Source of the DNA: a virus
Direction: 5' to 3' (one strand)
DNA: 34,546 nucleotides
Virus record (IMG/VR): IMGVR_UViG_3300027754_000255
Span: 1 to 34,546 of that record
Shown here: positions 22,913 to 29,630 of the stretch, one piece after another
How positions within the stretch are numbered: the first letter of the stretch is position 1
Layout of the letters: each line of letters opens with the position of its first letter
Made by a program: the position numbers and the translations under genes
Notes under the pieces: generated by a model
What the model was told of the DNA's origin: nothing
Seen by the model: only the letters and a program-made list of their open reading frames with translations
Databases searched by the model: none

Positions 22913-24345
22913 TGTTGAGCGGGTGATTCTGGAGGAATTTCCCCCAATAATTCACCTAAGTCACTGCGGGTCATCCTCGCCATCATTTTTTTCGCGAATC
23001 CTCCTCCTGATTTCTCGCTCATCGGCGGCGAGTTCTCGTCTCGGCTTTTGAACAGGGTGAGTTCGGCGATATACTCGCAGGGGGCGAACACATTACTGCT
23101 CCCGCTCCGTTGCATTTCGACGAGGATTTCCCGCTCCTGACTCGCTTTATCAACGATGATTTTCAAGACGATATTCGCATCCATCCCCAAACTCCTGCTC
23201 TCCCTCAACTCTCCGTTGTCGTTGAGTTGACTCAGTGCAACTACGACGATCCCCAATTCCGCCGCCAATCGTTTCAACGCCCGGCTGACTCCCGCCACAG
23301 ACTCTTGCCGGGTGGAGTTTTTTGCCTGCTCCGTGTCGATCAACTGCACATAGTCAATCACCACCAAATCAAGGGGAGTGCGTTTGTGCGCGGCCTTGAT
23401 GAACGCGGTGATCTGATCCGCCGCGAATAGGTCGCTCACCACCTCCAGACGCCCCGACGCGCGCCCCAGCGTCATCGAGGCGGTCGCCAGACGAGAGTAC
23501 TCGCCTGTGGTCATTTGCTTTGGGGTCAGTGATGACGAGGGAATCTTGCTCTCCATCGAGAGGAGGCGCCCGGCGATTTCCACGGGTGACATTTCAAGCG
23601 ATACCATCAGGCAATTTTTCTCCTGCGTGGTCACCGCGTCCCGCAGGATGGAGAGTGCCAACGAGGTTTTGCCGCCTTTCGCGGCGCCCCCGATCACCAC
23701 CAGATTCCCCTTCTGCATCTTCACCACCTCGTCCAATCCCTCAATCCCACTGAGGATATCCGCGCGGGTCGCCTCGCCAGACTCAATCTGGGCGAGTGCC
23801 TGCTCCATCGCCTCCATAAATGTGATCCTGTGGGTCTGCTCGACCACCAGAGGCGGGATTTTGCTCACCCGATCACCCATCTCCTCCAACAGGAGTGCTG
23901 TGGGCGTTTTCTCCCTCTCCATCGCGAGGATCGCGGTGGCCGTGGCGATGATGTCCCTGCGGGTCATCACCTCTCGCAGTTGCTCGATGTACCGAGGGAG
24001 TTGCGTAATTAGCCCCGCGTCCAGTACCATTTCTAGCAGATAGTGCGCTCCACCCAACTCATCGAGGCGGGAGGCGAGGGATTGGGTGATCGAAATGCAA
24101 TCGTGGGGGATAGGGGTGGTGATCACCGCCACAATCTCCTCCCAGATCACTTTGTGGGCGGGGTAGACGAATGCATCCACCCCGATCCCCGCAGTCACAA
24201 GCAGGGTGTAGGTCGAGAGGGGGTTGCGGGAGAGGAGGAGTCCCAACACCGATTTCTCCACTCCCACTGCCGAGGGGAGCAGGTGGTGAGTGGTAGCGTC
24301 GGCGGATTGGTGGTGGGACATTAGGAGTGAGTCTAGGTTGTTCAT
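22909..24345 (-). CDS. Replicative DNA helicase, DnaB type
   Basis: The protein has 478 residues. The N-terminal DnaB domain covers about 24-135 (GVEKSVLGLLLSRNPLSTY, YLLEMVLDAGLITQLPRYIE). The RecA-like core has Walker A GGAAKGGKTS (219-228), SLEMSP (249-254), Walker B LVVIDYVQLI (327-336, Asp331), VSRALKRLAAELGIVVVALS and the sensor region SQLND. The C-terminal tail is divergent. It unwinds DNA at the fork as a hexamer. No primase or helicase loader is recognised nearby. Confidence 0.93.
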   Translation of the reverse strand: MNNLDSLLMSHHQSADATTHHLLPSAVGVEKSVLGLLLSRNPLSTYTLLVTAGIGVDAFVYPAHKVIWEEIVAVITTPIPHDCISITQSLASRLDELGGAHYLLEMVLDAGLITQLPRYIEQLREVMTRRDIIATATAILAMEREKTPTALLLEEMGDRVSKIPPLVVEQTHRITFMEAMEQALAQIESGEATRADILSGIEGLDEVVKMQKGNLVVIGGAAKGGKTSLALSILRDAVTTQEKNCLMVSLEMSPVEIAGRLLSMESKIPSSSLTPKQMTTGEYSRLATASMTLGRASGRLEVVSDLFAADQITAFIKAAHKRTPLDLVVIDYVQLIDTEQAKNSTRQESVAGVSRALKRLAAELGIVVVALSQLNDNGELRESRSLGMDANIVLKIIVDKASQEREILVEMQRSGSSNVFAPCEYIAELTLFKSRDENSPPMSEKSGGGFAKKMMARMTRSDLGELLGEIPPESPAQQ

Positions 24346-24365
24346 TGCTATTTATGGAGAGGGAT

Positions 24366-24584
24366 TTAGGGGAGGGATTTGCCGGGTAGATGCACCGAGT
24401 AGGTAATCCCCGGCGAGGGATGGAAATCTCGTCCAGAGATTGAGAGAAAATTGGAGTTGCGGATGTAGTCCTTCCTTGTCCTCTCGAGAGTGTGACATCG
24501 GAGGCAAATCATTTCTCGCCCCTCGAAAATGGGGATTTCGCCGGGGTTTCCGCAGTCACAATCTTTGGATTTGGGTTGTTTCAT
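24366..24584 (-). CDS. Cys4 zinc-ribbon protein
   Basis: The protein has 72 residues. DCDCGNPGEIPIFEGRE followed by MICLRCHTLERTRKDY gives CDCG-x(14)-CLRC. It is closely similar in layout to the ribbons at 22574 and 25857. The ATG overlaps the stop of the RusA-like reading frame by four bases. The function is unknown; presumably binds nucleic acid or a replication protein. Confidence 0.7.
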   Translation of the reverse strand: MKQPKSKDCDCGNPGEIPIFEGREMICLRCHTLERTRKDYIRNSNFLSISGRDFHPSPGITYSVHLPGKSLP

Positions 24585-24975
24585 TTGGGGATTTGTTGGT
24601 GGATTTTTTCCCTGACTCGGGTGATGGATTCTGGGGTGGGATAGGTGAGGTAGACTAGAGTGCCCTCTTCTTCCTCCTGACCACTCGTCGGGTCTTTGAG
24701 GGGTTTCCTCTGCTCAATTTGGTAGATGATTTCTTCCGCGCTATCGTCGCGTAAAAAACCTGCATTCCGCAGACAATCTGTGAGTGATTTACCCGATAAA
24801 TTGTCAGGATCGATGAGGCGTTTTCTGACTGAGACAAGGCGCACATGAACGCGGTTCGGGTTTCCTGTCGCCCCTTCGCCCGTTGATAATGGTGGGCGTT
24901 GAGGATCGCGTTCCAACTCGGTAGTTTGATGGGGAATTTTAGGCATATGGTGAGTGGAAAATTATCTGACGCCAT
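24581..24975 (-). CDS. RusA-like Holliday junction resolvase, reading frame broken
   Basis: The N-terminal half is read from ATG 24975: LTICLKFPIKLPSWNAILNA and HHYQRAKGRQETRTAF, like the start of RusA-type proteins. The catalytic half is in the -1 frame, ending at 24581: RLIDPDNLSGKSLTDCL and LRDDSAEEI, which supply the Asp and Lys residues. The switch must occur around 24830-24890, where a GGGG run (AAG GGG CGA) is a candidate. The in-frame ATG at 24946 would give only a nonsense-like N-terminus. It is either a programmed -1 shift, a real one-base loss or an assembly error. Confidence 0.6.
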
Positions 24976-25225
24976 AGCCCATCTCCTTGTATTTTTCCTG
25001 CGTTGCGGCGAGGTGTTTTGCGCTTGCTTTGACTCGCCATTTCGTGCCCACTTTCATCACTCGATAGAGTTCGTTGATGGTCAATCCGTTGGCCTTCACC
25101 GCCTCCATCATCCACGGGGTTTTTTCAATCCGCTCGAGAATCATCTCGTACATTATCACCGCGTCCCGGCGGGTTTTGTAGACTCCGTCAAAGTGCAGGT
25201 AGGTTGGGTCGTTGGTGTTGCTCAT
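24962..25225 (-). CDS. Small unknown protein
   Basis: The protein has 87 residues and is basic. It starts MSNTNDPTYLHFDGVYKTRR, with helices RDAVIMYEMILERIEKT and NGLTINELYRVMK. The stop overlaps the RusA-like start by 14 bases, and the start overlaps the Mom-like gene by four. The helical, basic character and place in the recombination block suggest DNA contact. No family recognised. Confidence 0.6.
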   Translation of the reverse strand: MSNTNDPTYLHFDGVYKTRRDAVIMYEMILERIEKTPWMMEAVKANGLTINELYRVMKVGTKWRVKASAKHLAATQEKYKEMGYGVR

Positions 25226-25860
25226 AAAAGTTCAAGTTGGGTTTCTTCCTCAATCTCTAAGTTGATGCTGACATTGTCTGAAGTGATCTTTGGTTTAAGT
25301 CGGTATTCCCACCGAATTTTGTTGGCAAGACTCTGCTCCTTGCTTCGTTGTCGCGTGTTGGTTGTCCATGATGTGCCTTTGTTTTGCGCCGCAACTTTCC
25401 ACCCGCTTGCCCGATAAATCGTGCCAGCGTGGACATCGGTATCTTGATAGCTAATCAGCATCGTGATGTGTGGCATTTCCCTCGCAATTATCCTCCTCAT
25501 AATTCCAATCATCCTGCTCGCTAAGTTTTTTGGGGCGTTTTCACAGATTGCCATTCGACGCAGTTCCAGCGAGGTTTTGCCTTCCCTTAGTCGATTGGCT
25601 GCGATTGGGCTTGACCATATTGCCACCGCATAAGCGATACCATCGTACTCTGCTACATAGCAGACATAGTCCTGATTTCTCACCACATTTGACCAATCTA
25701 TCTTTGGGAATCGCGAGTGCCATAGTGCATTGAGTCCGCACGCGCGAACCACCTTGCATCGACGAATCTGAAGTTGGAGCGCAGAGGTAGGAGTTGCACC
25801 CCCTCGTCCGCTTCGGAAAAGCGGTATGCTGTCTGTTACATCATCTGCGCAAAAACTCAT
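25222..25860 (-). CDS. Mom-like GNAT-fold protein, candidate DNA modification enzyme
   Basis: The protein has 212 residues. The core runs YVAEYDGIAYAVAIWSS, LELRRMAI (98-105), ENAPKNLASRMIGIMRRII and SYQDTDVHAGTIYRASGW (137-154). This arrangement resembles the phage Mu Mom group, GNAT-fold proteins that hypermodify adenine, and related unstudied phage proteins. The N-terminal 30 residues and basic C-terminal tail look additional. It is richer in A/T than its neighbours. No companion methylase is seen. The fold call is good; base modification is an inference. Confidence 0.65.
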   Translation of the reverse strand: MSFCADDVTDSIPLFRSGRGGATPTSALQLQIRRCKVVRACGLNALWHSRFPKIDWSNVVRNQDYVCYVAEYDGIAYAVAIWSSPIAANRLREGKTSLELRRMAICENAPKNLASRMIGIMRRIIAREMPHITMLISYQDTDVHAGTIYRASGWKVAAQNKGTSWTTNTRQRSKEQSLANKIRWEYRLKPKITSDNVSINLEIEEETQLELL

Positions 25861-26114
25861 TCGGTCTTTTTTCTGCCGGGCATTATCACCCGGTATGGGG
25901 TTGTTTCGCTCTCACTCTCGCCTTTAATCTCCAGAGATTTGCGGTCGTTCTCTAGCTCAATCTCAGTGCATTTTTGGCAAATTCCCTGCCGCCATTTGCG
26001 GAAATTCGTCGCAGGTTTCCCGCACTCGCAGTAGAGGTTTTTCGGCGAGCAGTAGCGTCGGTGGGTTGAGGTATCTGCTCGTTTCCCGCAGATTGGGCAC
26101 TCGTTGCTACTCAT
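25857..26114 (-). CDS. Zinc-binding protein with two Cys clusters
   Basis: ATG 26114 is preferred: it lies 16 bases after the upstream stop and gives 85 residues starting MSSNECPICGKRADTSTHRR. Two metal sites appear: CPICG...HRRYC, and CECGKPATNFRKWRQG...CQKC, the second matching the family at 22574, 24366 and 11251. The C-terminal end is charged and basic. A longer reading from 26234 would overlap the neighbour. Function unknown. Confidence 0.7.
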   Translation of the reverse strand: MSSNECPICGKRADTSTHRRYCSPKNLYCECGKPATNFRKWRQGICQKCTEIELENDRKSLEIKGESESETTPYRVIMPGRKKTE

Positions 26115-26130
26115 TGCCGGGTTGATTGAC

Positions 26131-26481
26131 TTACAGGCGGCGGTGATCCTGCTCATCGCATTCCTCGTCTTTTTTGCGAGGATGCTCGTCGAAAAATGGA
26201 CAATAGGGTTCGGGTAATGCATCGACCGCATCATCGAATTTCTGGTCGTTGATGATGCAGGAATTCCACATTTTGGAGTATTGCCGAGGGGTCAGTTTGC
26301 GGATTTTTTCGTACCGAATTGCGGCGATCAGGATATTAGGGTTGCTCATTGTGGTTGGGTTGGGGTTGGTGGCAATGGTAGCCAGAGGTTTTGCTGTCTC
26401 TCCGAGGAAAGATTGGCCTAAAATAATTTTAAGGACATCTCTTTGCTCTTGATCAATGATCCCTGTGAATTTAATTTTCAT
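26131..26481 (-). CDS. Small unknown protein with a possible internal start
   Basis: The full reading gives 116 residues from ATG 26481, overlapping the stop of the DUF3310 gene as ATGA. A second ATG at 26349 gives a 72-residue form (MSNPNILIAAIRYEKIRKLT). Each ATG is preceded by the identical C/A-rich sequence (a 26-bp repeat), 132 bases apart and in frame. The C-terminal part is very acidic and polar. I cannot tell which start is used; a duplication or insertion created the arrangement. No family recognised. Confidence 0.6.
   Translation of the reverse strand: MKIKFTGIIDQEQRDVLKIILGQSFLGETAKPLATIATNPNPTTMSNPNILIAAIRYEKIRKLTPRQYSKMWNSCIINDQKFDDAVDALPEPYCPFFDEHPRKKDEECDEQDHRRL
26346..26371 (-). 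repeat. 26-bp start-codon repeat, copy 1
   Basis: Identical to 26478-26503. On the minus strand it consists of a CCAACCCCAACCCAACC-type leader ending in the ATG at 26349. It lies inside the reading frame that begins at 26481. Confidence 0.9.
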
Positions 26482-26503
26482 TGTGGTTGGGTTGGGGTTG
26501 GTG
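26478..26503 (-). repeat. 26-bp start-codon repeat, copy 2
   Basis: Identical to 26346-26371. It encodes the last residues of the upstream DUF3310-Sel1 protein (TPTQPQ and stop) and supplies the overlapping ATG at 26481. Confidence 0.9.
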
Positions 26504-27077
26504 ACGAAACAGATTTCGTGACCAAAAAACTAAGTGCCTTCTGTGCCTCCGCATTACCCTGCGCCGCCGCGAGCATCCACCACTCTTTCGCGTGATCTAA
26601 ATCCTGAGGCATCCCCTCGCCAGTCGCGCACATATTGCCCATCTCGTATTGCCGCCGCGCGGTTGATTGCTGATCCCTCGGGAAATCCTCGGGTGGTAGT
26701 CCGTCTAGACTCCCTCTCTCCAGATTATCGAGGATGTTGTGCGCCATGCGCCTCGCCTGATCATCGCCCCGCCCGGCGGCGATCAGGAGTGCCCGGAGGT
26801 TGAGCCACCGGGAGTAATCCACGGGTTTCTCTGCGGGTTCTGCGAACTCGATTTCGCTAATGGTGTTCGCCGCGTTGATCCGCCGGGTGATTTCGCGCTC
26901 GATGTACCACCCCGCTTTTTTAAGGTCGTCGAGGGGTGCGCCCTTCTCGTCCGCTCGCCACAAATATTTGATCGCGTTCCCAATGTTGAACGAAAATCCC
27001 TCGGTGATTTCGATGCACTCCACCCCGCTCGGGTGGGAGGTGTAGTGGGGTGGGTGGTTGATTTTGTCGGTGATCAT
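26478..27077 (-). CDS. DUF3310-Sel1 repeat fusion protein
   Basis: The product has 199 residues. Residues 1-65 match the DUF3310 pattern found in many phage nucleotide kinase-like proteins: INHPPHYTSHPSGVECIEIT, then FSFNIGNAIKYLWRADEKG, DDLKKAGWYIE. Residues about 75-130 form a helical linker. A Sel1-like repeat follows: ARRQYEMGNMCATGEGMPQD and HAKEWWMLAAAQGNAEAQKA. Sel1 repeats usually mediate protein contacts. The start overlaps the previous stop by four bases. The fusion is unusual to my knowledge. Confidence 0.8.
   Translation of the reverse strand: MITDKINHPPHYTSHPSGVECIEITEGFSFNIGNAIKYLWRADEKGAPLDDLKKAGWYIEREITRRINAANTISEIEFAEPAEKPVDYSRWLNLRALLIAAGRGDDQARRMAHNILDNLERGSLDGLPPEDFPRDQQSTARRQYEMGNMCATGEGMPQDLDHAKEWWMLAAAQGNAEAQKALSFLVTKSVSSPTPTQPQ
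27055..27077 (-). repeat. 23-bp repeat flanking the DGQHR gene, copy 1
   Basis: Identical to 27894-27916. This copy is the start of the DUF3310 gene and encodes MITDKIN. Confidence 0.9.
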
Positions 27078-27877
27078 AGGATTTTTGTGATTACCTTTGG
27101 AAAGTTAATCATTTTCCCATCTTTTTGTTCCAGCTTGAGGACGAATACTTTCGTCCCCCTGACAAAGTGATTGAATGCAAGAATAAAAAGAGCAAAAATG
27201 TAGGGATTACTGAGTTTGCTCTTACTTAACCCGTTAGCAACAAGCCTCTCCCGTAATGTGTGAACTGGAGACCCCTTCTCCAACCCAGTTCCCTGACTCA
27301 ACTGAGTAAAGAACCGTTCAGCTATGAACTTAGATGTTTTACGGAATAAATAATTGCAAGTAGCTATAACAGCAGGAGTTGCCAATCCGTTGAGTCCCTT
27401 GCTTTTAAAAATTGATTCTCGCATATCTGGATGTTCCACCAGCATTTTTTCAATATCTGTTGTAGAGCATAAAGTGAATGTCTCAACTGTCCCGCAGTAA
27501 TATTCATTCAGCAATCTGAGCGAGGAAGCTAATGTCGTGGTGTTTTTTTCTCCCCTGCAGGAAAGAGTGTCCGCCACTGTTCGCTTCTTGCCGATATCAA
27601 TCGTGCCAAACACATCGTCGTCCAGCCCCACAATAACCCACGATTCAATCGTGGTCTGTGATTTAATCACAGCGTGGAGTCTGTGCTGTCCGTCAATTAT
27701 TTTTCCGCTGTTGGCGATCTTGATCGTGTCCCCATTGATTTTCCAATCTCCCTCCATCATTGCTCTGGAAAGAGTTGCAATGTGGCGCAATTTCAATGGT
27801 CGATTCGTGTAGTTTTTGTGCAAAAAACTCTCAGCTAATCCGGGGGTAATTGTAAGTATCGATGCCTGTTGTTTCAT
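27074..27877 (-). CDS. DGQHR/ParB-like domain protein
   Basis: The protein has 267 residues. RPLKLRHIATLSRAMMEGDW leads to GKIIDGQHRLHAVIKSQT, the DGQHR signature of a ParB-like nuclease or DNA-binding superfamily, followed by VGLDDDVFGTIDIGKKRTVA. The remainder is helical. Members occur in phages and in DNA modification loci, where their roles are mostly unknown. The gene is more A/T-rich than its neighbours and is bounded by a 23-bp direct repeat, which suggests it was inserted. No ParA partner is seen. Confidence 0.78.
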   Translation of the reverse strand: MKQQASILTITPGLAESFLHKNYTNRPLKLRHIATLSRAMMEGDWKINGDTIKIANSGKIIDGQHRLHAVIKSQTTIESWVIVGLDDDVFGTIDIGKKRTVADTLSCRGEKNTTTLASSLRLLNEYYCGTVETFTLCSTTDIEKMLVEHPDMRESIFKSKGLNGLATPAVIATCNYLFRKTSKFIAERFFTQLSQGTGLEKGSPVHTLRERLVANGLSKSKLSNPYIFALFILAFNHFVRGTKVFVLKLEQKDGKMINFPKVITKIL

Positions 27878-27893
27878 ATGTTGCTATTTCGGA

Positions 27894-27916
27894 TGGTTGA
27901 TTTTGTCGGTGATCAT
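27894..27916 (-). repeat. 23-bp repeat flanking the DGQHR gene, copy 2 (fossil start)
   Basis: Identical to 27055-27077. On the minus strand an ATG at 27916 opens a ten-codon frame, MITDKINHPK then stop, an apparent remnant of the DUF3310 gene start. It overlaps the end of the gene at 27913-28104. Confidence 0.85.
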
Positions 27917-28104
27917 TCGGATTTGATGGGGATGAATTGCATATTTTCTGGAAGAGGTTCAGGCGAGGTGAAGAGGACGCTAGTGATCTTGCGAGTGTCG
28001 CCGGGATAGGTCACAGCTTTACCTAGAAACTGCGCCACAACTCCGTCTGAGAAGGTGATAATTAAGCACTGCATTTCCTGAGGAATTTTGTCGGTGGTGA
28101 TCAT
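27913..28104 (-). CDS. Small unknown protein
   Basis: The product has 63 residues, starting MITTDKIPQEMQCLIITFSD. It is beta-rich with SDGVVAQFLGKAVTYPGD, and could be a small barrel. Its first codons resemble those of the DUF3310 gene (MITDKI). The ATG overlaps the stop of the gene at 28101 by four bases. No family recognised. Confidence 0.6.
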   Translation of the reverse strand: MITTDKIPQEMQCLIITFSDGVVAQFLGKAVTYPGDTRKITSVLFTSPEPLPENMQFIPIKSE

Positions 28105-28478
28105 TCGATGGGTTGTCCTCCGATGAATTTGATAATCGAGCGCAGGCGCGCGGATTCAAGGCGTTCCGCCTGTAGTGCCTCAAGCGATTTTACCAGAGCA
28201 GTTTTGGCGAGTTCAAGCGGGGTCACCGCAGGGGTGTGAGGACATTCGCCGAGGTAGTCCAGCAGAGTCGCATATTCCAGCGCAATCTGCTGGGGTGATG
28301 CGGTGTCGTAGACTGTCAGGGTGTGCCCAATGGGAGCGTCAGGGATGTATCCACCCGAGTAAATGAATGCGTTGATCACCCCGCAGTGCTGGGACAAGGT
28401 CACATTAATGGCGGCGGTTTTGGTGGGGGTTTCAAGTGCGTGTTGCACCAGTTTTTCGATGAGGTCTTTGTAGGTCAT
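28101..28478 (-). CDS. Unknown protein downstream of the Erf gene
   Basis: ATG 28478 gives 125 residues (MTYKDLIEKLVQHALETPTK). It is mixed alpha/beta with a helical C-terminus (LAKTALVKSLEALQAERLES). An upstream in-frame start at 28556 lies inside the Erf gene and is not supported. Leader AAAAATCCTAATATG matches the leader type seen elsewhere. Possibly DNA-related by location; no family recognised. Confidence 0.6.
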   Translation of the reverse strand: MTYKDLIEKLVQHALETPTKTAAINVTLSQHCGVINAFIYSGGYIPDAPIGHTLTVYDTASPQQIALEYATLLDYLGECPHTPAVTPLELAKTALVKSLEALQAERLESARLRSIIKFIGGQPIE

Positions 28479-28493
28479 ATTAGGATTTTTGGT

Positions 28494-28513
28494 TGTGAAT
28501 AAGTTGTGAATAA
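28494..28513 (-). promoter_or_regulatory. Two tandem DnaA-box-like sites
   Basis: The minus strand has TTATTCACA twice, at 28513-28505 and 28502-28494, 11 bases apart and on the same strand. Both match the DnaA-box consensus TTATNCACA. They occupy the 38-base gap after the Erf gene. Such tandem boxes could recruit host DnaA for replication or regulate the downstream operon. Confidence 0.55.
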
Positions 28514-28516
28514 CTA

Positions 28517-29104
28517 CTAGAATGGGATGTCGTCTTCCGCTTCGGTCGCGCTCCACGGGGCGGATTTTCCTTGAGAGTCGGCGATGGAATCCTGATCAAG
28601 GAGGTCTTCCAGCCCCGTCGAGGGAGTCGGGGTGGCGGTGGGCTTAGGGAGGATCGTCCTCGCCATTGGGGTCGCAGATTTCGCCGGGGTCGATGTTCTT
28701 GCTGGGGTCGAGAAATTCATCGCTGAATTGCCATCGTCGTCCGAGTCCCCACAGAGTCCCACCATCGCCTGCAGGCCACCCCGACGCGCGTAGGTGTAAC
28801 TGCTCATAATTCCGTGAGGATCGAGTTTGCCGGGTTGGATGTAGCATCGACCACTGATCCACTCCCCTGACGAGTGGAGGAGGATCGTCTCCACATAGTA
28901 CTGCCCTGCCTCGCAGGAGGGGAGTTGCACCACCGAGAGTCCATTGGTGTGCAGGAAATATTTGCACGCGTCCCAGAGGGATTCCAGATCAGCATATTTC
29001 GATTTAAAGTGCGGATTGGTGGATGACATCTGCGCTTTGCCCATCGCTCCCTGAGCGAGGGAGAGTGCTTTGGCGAGATTGGCGATTGATTCGGATTTGC
29101 TCAT
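28517..29104 (-). CDS. Erf-family single-strand annealing protein with SSB-like tail
   Basis: The product has 195 residues. The ERF core is SIANLAKALSLAQGAMGKA, then NPHFKSKYADLESLWDAC, NGLSVVQLP, LLHSSGEWI and SYTYARRGGLQAMVGL, up to about residue 120. A Thr, Pro and Ala-rich linker follows, and the protein ends AEDDIPF, almost the acidic tip of bacterial SSB (DDDIPF), which binds repair and replication partners. Erf proteins anneal single strands in phage recombination and end-joining. The tail suggests it could also contact SSB-binding host enzymes. Confidence 0.85.
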   Translation of the reverse strand: MSKSESIANLAKALSLAQGAMGKAQMSSTNPHFKSKYADLESLWDACKYFLHTNGLSVVQLPSCEAGQYYVETILLHSSGEWISGRCYIQPGKLDPHGIMSSYTYARRGGLQAMVGLCGDSDDDGNSAMNFSTPARTSTPAKSATPMARTILPKPTATPTPSTGLEDLLDQDSIADSQGKSAPWSATEAEDDIPF

Positions 29105-29106
29105 AA

Positions 29107-29331
29107 TTACTTGCGTTGAATGGTTTTGCCGTTACCGAGGATTGGCATTTGGGTTTTCGCTTCACGCTCCTCTTTGGAGGAGTCCTGCTTGACGATGTAG
29201 TCGCCGAACTCGCTGTTCGGGGTTTCGATGAGGACGAGGTTGACGAAGCAGGCTTCCGCCCCGTTTTTGCGGGTCATTTTTTTCAGCTTTGCCTTGTTGA
29301 GGAGTAGGAGGTCGATGGATAGGGTGATCAT
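29107..29331 (-). CDS. Small conserved-looking protein next to the Erf gene
   Basis: The product has 74 residues: MITLSIDLLLLNKAKLKK, then GAEACFVNLVLIETPNSEFG, KEEREAKTQMPILGNGK. I recall similar short proteins (LVLIE.PN...KEERE...PILGN) beside single-strand DNA-binding and annealing genes in other phages, function unknown. It starts within an ATGA overlap and is followed two bases later by the Erf start. A role in single-strand DNA handling is a guess. Confidence 0.65.
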   Translation of the reverse strand: MITLSIDLLLLNKAKLKKMTRKNGAEACFVNLVLIETPNSEFGDYIVKQDSSKEEREAKTQMPILGNGKTIQRK

Positions 29332-29630
29332 ATATTATTGGTGGATGGTGGTTTGGTTGATCTGGGAGAGAAGATGTTTTCTAGAGGGCAAAGAATCGAT
29401 TTGCGGGGTGATGGAGCGGGATTAAGCTGAGGTGGTTTTACGAATTGATGTTGGAGGAAATGAGAGGTGAATTCTCCCAACTCCCTCACCCCGCTCGGTG
29501 ATCCCGCATCGATCCACGCCTGCTCCATCCCCGGCGTTATCGCGCGGATGGCCGTCATCGAGAGGAGTCGGGTGGTTGTCCATTTTTCGAGGGGTGAGGG
29601 TTCGGGGGTTAAGGAAGTGGTTCTCCCCAT
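29328..29630 (-). CDS. Small unknown protein
   Basis: The reading from ATG 29630 gives 100 residues, basic and Pro/Ser-rich at both ends. A later ATG at 29561 (MTAIRAITPGMEQAWIDAG) would avoid the 22-base overlap with the membrane protein gene. The stop forms an ATGA overlap with gene 29107. The low-complexity character makes it the least certain gene of this operon. Function unknown. Confidence 0.5.
   Translation of the reverse strand: MGRTTSLTPEPSPLEKWTTTRLLSMTAIRAITPGMEQAWIDAGSPSGVRELGEFTSHFLQHQFVKPPQLNPAPSPRKSILCPLENIFSPRSTKPPSTNNI

Noticed and set aside
24581-24946. RusA-like gene read only from ATG 24946
   Set aside because: The first 35 residues look like out-of-frame translation of the true N-terminus; the start at 24975 with a frame change explains both halves better.
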